A program made the translations under genes and the position numbers. Shown piece by piece: positions 5,968-11,019 of a stretch of DNA of 11,019 bases. This DNA comes from Gammaproteobacteria bacterium UBA4475 (GTDB lineage: Bacteria > Pseudomonadota > Gammaproteobacteria > Pseudomonadales > Azotimanducaceae). Under the pieces are notes generated by a model that did not search any database, was not told where the DNA came from, and was given only the letters and a program-made list of their open reading frames with translations. Where the stretch lies: NCBI GenBank assembly GCA_002389265.1, contig DGOD01000287.1:1-11019 (forward strand), read 5' to 3'. The stretch's first letter is position 1. Each line of letters opens with the position of its first letter.

Positions 5968-6163
5968 GCAAAGGCATTTCAATCAAGCTTTCAAACGGTA
6001 ACCATGCTCGTTCTTTGAGCAATGCGCTTTTTACATACCACATTACAAAAAATGCATTGGACAGCATAGCAAATCTGGATAACTATCTGATTGGTGACAT
6101 TGCTTTGTCTGGCGAAGTGGCATGGCGAAACAAAAAAAATTGAACTTAATCGGGGTGAGCAAT
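5968..6163 (+). other. leader region of the TonB-dependent receptor gene
   Basis: This gap carries the second dispersed repeat copy (6041-6090) and the ribosome-binding site GGGGTGAG (6152-6159) before ATG 6164. A frame running through it to a TGA at 6141-6143 contains TKNALDSIANLDNYL, similar to TKNALDSMSKLHDYL in the matching frame of repeat copy 1; whether this reflects old coding sequence or only DNA similarity is undecided. Confidence 0.45.
6041..6090 (+). repeat. dispersed repeat copy 2 (candidate shared promoter/operator)
   Basis: Second copy of the element at 351-400, with the same AATGCATTGGACAGCAT core (6051-6067) and ACTATCT block (6082-6088). It ends 73 bp before the receptor start at 6164, a normal promoter distance. 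TTGGAC at 6057-6062 could be a -35 element; the -10 is weak (AACTAT, 6081-6086). Weaker similarity with gaps continues to about 6130 (CTTTG, CTGGCGA, GCGAAAC blocks). Shared use by this gene and the nitroreductase cluster is inferred from position. Confidence 0.55.
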
Positions 6164-8407
6164 ATGTCAGAAAATCAAATAGCTGGTAGTAATAAGCTTC
6201 ACTTTAATTTAAGCCGACTGTTGCTTTTTGTGGTCGCGGCTATGTTCGGGAACGCCAGCTCGGCGGAGTCGAATGTTGGTGAACGATTTATGGAAGAAAT
6301 CATCGTGACCGCAGAGAAGAAAGAAACGTCTATTCAAAGCACGCCGATCTCGATTACTGCAATTGGTGAAGAAACTATCAAAAAGCGTGGTCTTAAAACC
6401 ATGCATGACGTGCAGTATCTGGCGCCTAACGTTACGTTCAATCAGGCGGGTCCGACTGGTTACATTACGGTGCGCGGGGTTGGCATTGAATTTACAACCA
6501 TCATGGCCGAGCCAGGGGTGTCTTTACACGCAGACGGCGTTTACAAAGGCGGATCGATGTCTTCGGCCGCTGCACTTTTTGACCTAGCTCGAATTGAAGT
6601 TGTTAGAGGTCCGCAGGGAACCTTGAATGGCCGGAACTCGACCGGTGGTAGTGTCAATATTTACTCTCGATTGCCGGGTGATGAGGCCTCTTTCGAAGTT
6701 GGATTTTTGGCAGGAGACTACGATCGTACGCGGTTTGAACTTTCCGGTGACATTCCTGTTTCCGATAACTTCAAGGTTCGTCTGGCAGGTGCCAGGGACG
6801 AAAGAGAGGGATACATCAAAAACACTTTTTTGGATATCGATGAGGATGGCCAGGATTATACCGTTCTGAAAGCGACAGCAGTTTGGACGCCAAGTGATGA
6901 TCTGGAGCTTATTTTCAGAGCAGACTATTATGATTCCGAAGCGACAGGTCCGGTTTACCTTTTCACATCGCCGGTTTCTGGCCCCTGCTGTGACGCTTTT
7001 GGGGGGTTGGTTACTGCGGGTCCGGATCCTCGACGGTCAACCGGAGAATTTCCCAATATTCAGGACAACGATTCAGAGGGTTATAGTCTCGAGGTTAATT
7101 ATCAATTCAGTGACAAAATTTCGGTCAGATCAATAACTGCCGCCTCCGAGCAAAATTTAAGCGGACAGAGAGATATTGATGGGACGAGTGTTCCCTTTTT
7201 CACCAATATGCGCTTTGAGGATATGGAGGAATTTTCTCAAGAATTTACCTTGCTTGGCTCAACAGGTAGTCTTGAATGGATTGTAGGTCTGTACTATTAC
7301 AACAGCGAATCAAATCACCTCGGTTTGTTTGACATTCCTGCTCTGGGTGAGCGGTTTAAAGGTCTTTATGGCGGTATTCCTTCCTTTAGTATCCTGGGAT
7401 TTACCAGGCTTGATGGATCGAATCCGGATTTACTGTTCTTAGACGATGCGATCGACGAAGAAACCGAGTCGAGAGCAATTTACGCTCAGGGAACCTACAG
7501 CATCTCTGACACATTAAGAGCGACGATAGGGATCAGAAGTACGGAGGATGAGAAAACTTTCTATCAATCCAGTACAGACAATCTGTTCTCCGGTGACATA
7601 TGTACCCGTCAAAAGAGTGTGGAGGATTGGAGAGAGACGACTGGAAAAATCGGCATCGATGCAGATCTCTCCAATGGCTGGTTGCTTTATGGCTCAGTCT
7701 CAACGGGTTATCGATCTGGCGGATTCGACTATGGGTCATGCTTTGACCCCTTTGATCCTGAGTCGTTAACTTCGTATGAAGTGGGTTTAAAAATGGACCT
7801 TTCGGATACGCTTAGGGTTAACGTTGGCGCTTTTGTTTATGACTACGAAGATTATCAGGCTCGCCTCTTTACCCCTTTAGGCACAGAAACGCTTAACGCT
7901 GAAGGTGCTGATATCCAGGGTTTGGAGGTTGAATTTAACTGGCTGGCGACCGAGAACTTTCGTCTGTCAGGATCGGCTTCGTATTTGAACAGCGAATTCA
8001 AAGGTTTTTCCGCCCAGGACCCGATGGCACCCGAGAATGGATTCGTGGATCTGGAGGGCAATAGCCTGCTTAGGGCACCAGATCTGCAGGCGAGTCTGAC
8101 TGCTGCTTACGATATTCAACTGGAAGCAGGTCTGCTTACATTGCAAGTTGAACACTCATACCTTGACGAACAACATCATTCGCTCTGGAATACTTCGGTC
8201 GGGCTCGAACCAAGTAGAACCATGACTAATGCGAGAGTCTTCTTTGAACCCGCTGCATTTGAGAATTTGACCATCTCAGGCTTCGTTCACAATGCGAGTG
8301 ATGACGAGTACCATCCCATGGTCATCAACTCCGGGTTAGTCGGTGGCACCACGACTTCTTACGGACCACCTCGCACTTATGGCATTGAGTTCCGCTATGC
8401 TAGATAG
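6164..8407 (+). CDS. TonB-dependent outer-membrane receptor
   Basis: The 747-residue product is a TonB-dependent transporter, a 22-strand outer-membrane barrel with an N-terminal plug that imports scarce or bulky ligands using the TonB-ExbBD energy system. A signal peptide is visible (basic start, LLLFVVAAMFG core, likely cleavage after ASSA at residue 34). A TonB box EEIIVTA follows at residues 44-50. The plug contains TPISITAI, LAPNVTF, ITVRGVG and the strongly conserved RIEVVRGPQGTLNGRNSTGG near residues 143-162. The rest is alternating-strand barrel sequence (for example LRATIGIRSTEDEKTF, GWLLYGSVSTGYRSGGFDYG, LTSYEVGLKMDLSDTLRVNVGAF) ending YGIEFRYAR. An ATG at 6122 is in frame, but GGGGTGAG just before 6164 and the signal-peptide layout favour 6164. 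The family resembles receptors paired with terpenoid, steroid or polyketide degradation in proteobacteria; no siderophore-biosynthesis gene is nearby. Cysteines are few (for example a CC pair after SGP), likely in loops. Confidence 0.92.
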   Translation: MSENQIAGSNKLHFNLSRLLLFVVAAMFGNASSAESNVGERFMEEIIVTAEKKETSIQSTPISITAIGEETIKKRGLKTMHDVQYLAPNVTFNQAGPTGYITVRGVGIEFTTIMAEPGVSLHADGVYKGGSMSSAAALFDLARIEVVRGPQGTLNGRNSTGGSVNIYSRLPGDEASFEVGFLAGDYDRTRFELSGDIPVSDNFKVRLAGARDEREGYIKNTFLDIDEDGQDYTVLKATAVWTPSDDLELIFRADYYDSEATGPVYLFTSPVSGPCCDAFGGLVTAGPDPRRSTGEFPNIQDNDSEGYSLEVNYQFSDKISVRSITAASEQNLSGQRDIDGTSVPFFTNMRFEDMEEFSQEFTLLGSTGSLEWIVGLYYYNSESNHLGLFDIPALGERFKGLYGGIPSFSILGFTRLDGSNPDLLFLDDAIDEETESRAIYAQGTYSISDTLRATIGIRSTEDEKTFYQSSTDNLFSGDICTRQKSVEDWRETTGKIGIDADLSNGWLLYGSVSTGYRSGGFDYGSCFDPFDPESLTSYEVGLKMDLSDTLRVNVGAFVYDYEDYQARLFTPLGTETLNAEGADIQGLEVEFNWLATENFRLSGSASYLNSEFKGFSAQDPMAPENGFVDLEGNSLLRAPDLQASLTAAYDIQLEAGLLTLQVEHSYLDEQHHSLWNTSVGLEPSRTMTNARVFFEPAAFENLTISGFVHNASDDEYHPMVINSGLVGGTTTSYGPPRTYGIEFRYAR

Positions 8408-8445
8408 TCTCGCAGGGGAATGATTGCCCCGATTAAATCCAGATT

Positions 8446-8487
8446 AAGGACTAAGCATTGAGCATCTTTTCGCCTGGTCCTTTTTTT
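8446..8487 (+). terminator. intrinsic terminator-like hairpin after the receptor gene
   Basis: AAGGACTAAGC (8446-8456) pairs with GCCTGGTCCTT (8472-8482) with one G-U pair and one mismatch, a 15-nt loop, followed by seven T residues (8481-8487). Position about 40 bp past the receptor stop fits a Rho-independent terminator. The T-run also reads as two Lys codons of a possible minus-strand coding remnant, so the match could be partly fortuitous. Confidence 0.6.
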
Positions 8488-8600
8488 GGTTTCTTGCCTG
8501 CTGATTTCATTGCTTTTCTTGCTATTTGACTAAATTGCGCGATAGGTAAAAGGGCGGCAATCACCTTCTCTCCATCGAGAAGCCTGGCCACGAATTTCAC
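8451..8600 (-). pseudogene. possible short C-terminal coding remnant (unidentified)
   Basis: On the minus strand 49 codons are open between a TGA (8601-8603) and a TAG (8451-8453), reading from VKFVARLLDGEKVIAALLPI to KPKKGPGEKMLNA. The composition is protein-like (hydrophobic helix, then a basic lysine/glycine/proline tail). The ending GKKPKKGPGEKML is reminiscent of the KPGEGPSE segment near the C-terminus of saccharopine-dehydrogenase-like/trans-acting enoyl reductases, but this is a weak resemblance over a dozen residues. No start or ribosome-binding site is seen. It would be another eroded fragment in this window; alternatively a chance open frame. Confidence 0.25.
8565..8582. repeat. 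small perfect hairpin in the receptor-monooxygenase gap
   Basis: CTTCTC (8565-8570) and GAGAAG (8577-8582) form a 6-bp stem with a 6-nt loop. It lies about 90-100 bp upstream of the putative promoter of the monooxygenase. It may be an operator or part of the minus-strand remnant. Confidence 0.25.
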
Positions 8601-8657
8601 TCATTTATCCATAGGATCACACTCTTCCTAGGGCCTCTGAGCGTTTCCAAATACCCC

Positions 8658-8663
8658 TATAAG
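8658..8663 (+). promoter_or_regulatory. possible -10 element before the monooxygenase gene
   Basis: TATAAG at 8658-8663 differs from the sigma-70 -10 consensus at one base. No good -35 lies 17 bp upstream (CTCTGA). It would start a transcript near 8670, leaving a short leader for a start at 8687 or 8726. Confidence 0.25.
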
Positions 8664-8725
8664 ATCAGGTCTATGGATGAGCCGATATGAACGGCGAATT
8701 AATTTTAAGGAACTGGATAGTAACG

Positions 8726-10525
8726 ATGAGTAGTACGAGTAACGCTGAAAATTTGGCAGACACGATTGAGCAAATGCGCGAGAAATATCGCGTTGAACGA
8801 GAGAAACGTTTGCGGCCTGATGGCAGCGATCAATTTATTGAAGTGAAAGACAAGTTTTCTTACTTCGGCAAGGATCCGTTCGTAAAAGAAGTGGCTAATA
8901 GGGAACCCCGTAATAGCAAGGCTGAAGTTGTCATAGTAGGCGGTGGTTTTGGTGGTTTGTTGACCGCTGCGCGATTGAGCACTGCAGGCTACACAGACAT
9001 TTGCGTCATTGAGGAAGGTGCCGATTTTGGTGGTACCTGGTATTGGAACCGATACCCCGGTGCGCAATGTGATATTGAATCGTACGTTTATCTGCCGCTG
9101 CTCGAAGAATTGAGCTATATGCCGACCGAAAAGTATGCCCACGCTGATGAGATTTTTGATCATAGCCGTGCGATTGGAGAACACTACGGGCTATATGAGC
9201 AAGCCTTGTTGCAAACCAGGATGATTGATGCCGACTGGAATGAAGAGACGAGTACCTGGTCTGTGCTCACAGATAAGGGCGATAAAATTGAGGCTCATTT
9301 TCTTGTATTAGCGACCGGGAACTTGACTCGACCTAAACTGCCAGGAATCGACGGCATAGAAAAATTTAAAGGACACATGTTTCACACCAGCAGGTGGGAT
9401 TACGATTACACAGGCGGCAACAATAGTGGCAATTTAACCGGACTGGAGGATAAACGGGTCGCCATTATTGGTAGTGGAGCAACGGCAGTGCAAGCCGTAC
9501 CTGAATTGGCTAAAAGTGCGCAGCATCTTTTCGTTTGTCAAAGAACGCCGTCAACTATCGATGTCAGGGATAACGGCCCAACTGACGATGCTTGGTTTTC
9601 AACACTGGATAAGGGCTGGCAGAAAGAACGTATTGAGAACCTCACCAATATCCTTAATGGTCTGCCACAGGCTGAAGATCTAGTCGCTGATGGTTGGACT
9701 GACCTGATGCACAAAATGATCGAAGCAAACCGTGAAACCAAAAGTGGCGGGGATACAGGTGTGCCACCTATGCGTCTGGCCCAGTACAGAAAGATGGAGC
9801 AGATCAGGGCGCGAGTTGATCAATTTGTGGAGGATAAAACAGCGGCTGAAGCCTTGAAACCCTACTACGATATGTTCTGTAAACGTCCGTGTTTCCATGA
9901 TGAATACTTACCGTCGTTCAACCGGGATAACGTGACGTTGCTTGACACTGATGGGCAGGGTGTTGATGGTATTACGACATCAGGCGTTGTCGTAAAGGGT
10001 AAAGAATACCCGGTGGATTGTATAATTTTTGCAACGGGCTTTGAGGTTGGCGTTTCGATGCAGCGGCGGGTCGGTATTGATCTAAAAGGCCGCAAGGGGT
10101 TAAAGCTAAGTGAGAAGTGGGCTGATGGGCCACGAACGCTACACGGGATTCATGTCAATGGCTTTCCTAACTGCTTTATTTTAGGCGGCGTTCAATCGAC
10201 CATCGCTTTCAATGTGCCACACCATCTTGATGAGCAAGCGCGAACGATTGGTGCGATTCTCGAGGAGCTTCGAGAGAAAGGCTTGAGTAGAGTTGAGGCG
10301 ACTGAAGACGCAGAGAAGGCGTGGGTGGATGGCATTATTAATGACGGGCAAAAAGTGTCACTACCCGGACAGGACCCATGTACGCCAGGCTACTACAACA
10401 ATGAAGGGCAATCGATGAAAAATGGCCGTTACTTTAGAGCTTTCAAGGGTGGACCACCCCGTTATTTCAAGAAGCTGAAGGCATGGCGCGAAGATGGGGA
10501 TTTTGATGGCATTAAACTCGGCTAG
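8726..10525 (+). CDS. Baeyer-Villiger-type flavin-containing monooxygenase
   Basis: From ATG 8726 the enzyme has 599 residues. Family members use FAD, NADPH and O2 to convert ketones to esters or lactones, usually as soluble cytoplasmic proteins. The FAD-binding Rossmann motif GGGFGG is at residues 72-77, preceded by an N-terminal helical extension of about 60 residues as in the longer cyclic-ketone monooxygenases. EEGADFGGTWYWNRYPGAQCDIES is the conserved segment after it. The Baeyer-Villiger fingerprint F-x-G-x-x-x-H-x-x-x-W-D is intact (F214, G216, H220, W224, D225). The NADPH-binding Rossmann motif GSGATA follows at 249-254, and DCIIFATGFE is the late ATG motif. An in-frame ATG at 8687 would add 13 residues; I prefer 8726 because MSSTSNAENL looks like a native start and GGA lies 8 nt before it, but this is not decisive. 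It has its own intergenic region, so it may be transcribed separately. The substrate is unknown; a cyclic or long-chain ketone is the family expectation. Confidence 0.9.
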   Translation: MSSTSNAENLADTIEQMREKYRVEREKRLRPDGSDQFIEVKDKFSYFGKDPFVKEVANREPRNSKAEVVIVGGGFGGLLTAARLSTAGYTDICVIEEGADFGGTWYWNRYPGAQCDIESYVYLPLLEELSYMPTEKYAHADEIFDHSRAIGEHYGLYEQALLQTRMIDADWNEETSTWSVLTDKGDKIEAHFLVLATGNLTRPKLPGIDGIEKFKGHMFHTSRWDYDYTGGNNSGNLTGLEDKRVAIIGSGATAVQAVPELAKSAQHLFVCQRTPSTIDVRDNGPTDDAWFSTLDKGWQKERIENLTNILNGLPQAEDLVADGWTDLMHKMIEANRETKSGGDTGVPPMRLAQYRKMEQIRARVDQFVEDKTAAEALKPYYDMFCKRPCFHDEYLPSFNRDNVTLLDTDGQGVDGITTSGVVVKGKEYPVDCIIFATGFEVGVSMQRRVGIDLKGRKGLKLSEKWADGPRTLHGIHVNGFPNCFILGGVQSTIAFNVPHHLDEQARTIGAILEELREKGLSRVEATEDAEKAWVDGIINDGQKVSLPGQDPCTPGYYNNEGQSMKNGRYFRAFKGGPPRYFKKLKAWREDGDFDGIKLG

Positions 10526-10583
10526 CGATAAAAAATTTTCGTTTAATGCATTCCAAAAGAATTAAGAGGGGTGCTTCATAACG

Positions 10584-10712
10584 GTGACGAGTAACTGGAC
10601 GGCACTAGCCTTCAATCAGGCACCGGATGCGCCTAATGAAATCCACGGCGATAAAGTCGCAAGGGAATTTGGTTATAAAGGTGGATCTACCGGAACCACT
10701 GTCCAGGGGTAA
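10584..10712 (+). pseudogene. N-terminal fragment of a MaoC-like (hotdog-fold) dehydratase
   Basis: From GTG 10584 the frame reads VTSNWTALAFNQAPDAPNEI then HGDKVAREFGYKGG, which fits the first 35-40 residues of MaoC-like acyl dehydratases (pattern N-x-I-H-x-D-x-V-A-R-x-[FY]-G-[FY]-x-G-G), where the next residues should be LVPG. Here the sequence departs after the glycine pair at about 10683 into STGTTVQG and stops at TAA 10710-10712, because the DNA from 10685 on belongs to an opposing Fic gene. About 42 residues remain of a protein normally near 150-280. AAGAGGGG lies about 12 nt upstream of the GTG. Confidence 0.5.
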
Positions 10713-10939
10713 CCACCAGAGGCAAGCATGACGTTCATTAAAAAGCGCCCCATCCTTCCGTTCCCATCCAAGTAGGGGTGGATGTACACAAAAACCCAGT
10801 GTCCAAGAACGGTGCGTACTCCCGGGTGCTCTTCTTCACGAAGGTGGTCAAAGAACGCTGGCATGCAAGCGGTTAGTAAGAATAAACACCCTTTTTCATC
10901 ATTCAGTAAAGTATCGTCATCCCTGGGAGTTGCTTTCAA
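10673..10939 (-). pseudogene. truncated Fic-domain protein fragment
   Basis: The minus strand encodes a core Fic segment: MPAFFDHLREEEHPGVRTVL, then IHPYLDGNGRMGRFLMNVM, then GGYPWTVVPVD. HPYLDGNGRMGR is the Fic catalytic motif H-P-x-x-x-G-N-G-R-x-x-R, whose histidine is the general base in AMP transfer to target hydroxyl groups. Family resemblance stops at VPVD (plus-strand 10685), exactly where the MaoC-like fragment begins on the other strand, so the C-terminal region is lost. Upstream of MPAFF (about 10868) the sequence (LKATPRDDDTLLNDEKGCLF) is not recognisable as Fic and may be a second junction. The motif is intact but flanking structure is missing, so activity is unlikely. Confidence 0.7.
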
Positions 10940-11019
10940 TCCTCACTTTCGGGCGGCCTCATCCAAGAGCTGAATGAGTTGGGCTCAGAAATTCGGCGAT
11001 TTGTCTCTAAGAATCGGAA
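10870..11019. other. unassigned right edge
   Basis: Past the Fic core no family is recognised. On the plus strand one frame is open from 10910 to the window end and finishes LIQELNELGSEIRRFVSKNR, an amphipathic helical pattern. On the minus strand AQLIQLLDEAARK-stop-GLKATPRDDDTLLNDEKG also looks protein-like. Which strand, if any, codes cannot be decided without flanking sequence. Confidence 0.3.

Noticed and set aside
5892..6143. A separate 83-codon gene overlapping the amidohydrolase end
   Set aside because: Its first part is an out-of-frame shadow of the amidohydrolase and the rest runs through repeat copy 2; no ribosome-binding site or family match. The shared TKNALDS reading is recorded under the repeat instead.
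6122..6163. Upstream in-frame ATG as the receptor start
   Set aside because: No ribosome-binding site precedes it, whereas GGGGTGAG precedes ATG 6164, which also gives a normal signal peptide.
8705..9184. 159-codon minus-strand open frame opposite the monooxygenase
   Set aside because: It overlaps the well-supported FAD-domain coding sequence and shows no recognisable motif or ribosome-binding site.
1..11019. tRNA, rRNA, CRISPR array, insertion-sequence transposase or integrase
   Set aside because: No cloverleaf-like sequence, no regularly spaced repeats and no transposase or recombinase motifs were seen on either strand; the dispersed repeat has only two copies 5.7 kb apart.

Overview
The window looks like an accessory catabolic locus from a Gram-negative bacterium, most plausibly a marine or environmental gammaproteobacterium. 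It encodes a TonB-dependent outer-membrane receptor with a signal peptide, it has moderate GC content, and its gene set (crotonase-family enzymes, a Spinster-type MFS carrier, a Baeyer-Villiger-type flavin monooxygenase) is common in degraders of terpenoid, steroid or other alicyclic lipophilic compounds. The taxon is inferred from this gene content; no rRNA or other marker is present.

Layout. Bases 1-258 are the C-terminal end of an unidentified protein. An approximately 300-bp leader (259-562) follows and carries the first copy of a dispersed repeat (351-400). A co-directional cluster then runs from 563 to 4653: a nitroreductase-family flavoprotein, a complete enoyl-CoA hydratase, a second crotonase interrupted by an in-frame TGA, and an MFS transporter. 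Bases 4654-5967 are a gene graveyard. They hold a frameshifted C-terminal remnant resembling glutathione S-transferase (+), the C-terminal third of an HSL-family alpha/beta-hydrolase (-), and the C-terminal third of an N-acyl-D-amino-acid-deacylase-type amidohydrolase (+). The last two meet head to head with both N-termini missing. The second repeat copy (6041-6090) follows and lies just upstream of the TonB-dependent receptor (6164-8407). After an intergenic stretch with a terminator-like hairpin and a possible minus-strand coding remnant comes the flavin monooxygenase (8726-10525). The right edge holds a truncated MaoC-like N-terminus (+) that abuts a truncated Fic-domain fragment (-) at a junction I can place within a few bases.

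How the genes may work together (inference). The receptor would import a scarce or bulky hydrophobic substrate across the outer membrane and the MFS protein would move a substrate or product across the inner membrane. The monooxygenase would insert oxygen next to a ketone, and the crotonases and flavoprotein would act on CoA-thioester intermediates. The shared upstream repeat of the nitroreductase-MFS cluster and the receptor suggests common control.

The most notable points are the shared upstream element, the TGA-split crotonase that also lacks both canonical catalytic glutamates, and the density of truncated genes with sharp junctions. I did not find a clearly new multi-gene system; the window reads as a catabolic island that is being rearranged and eroded.
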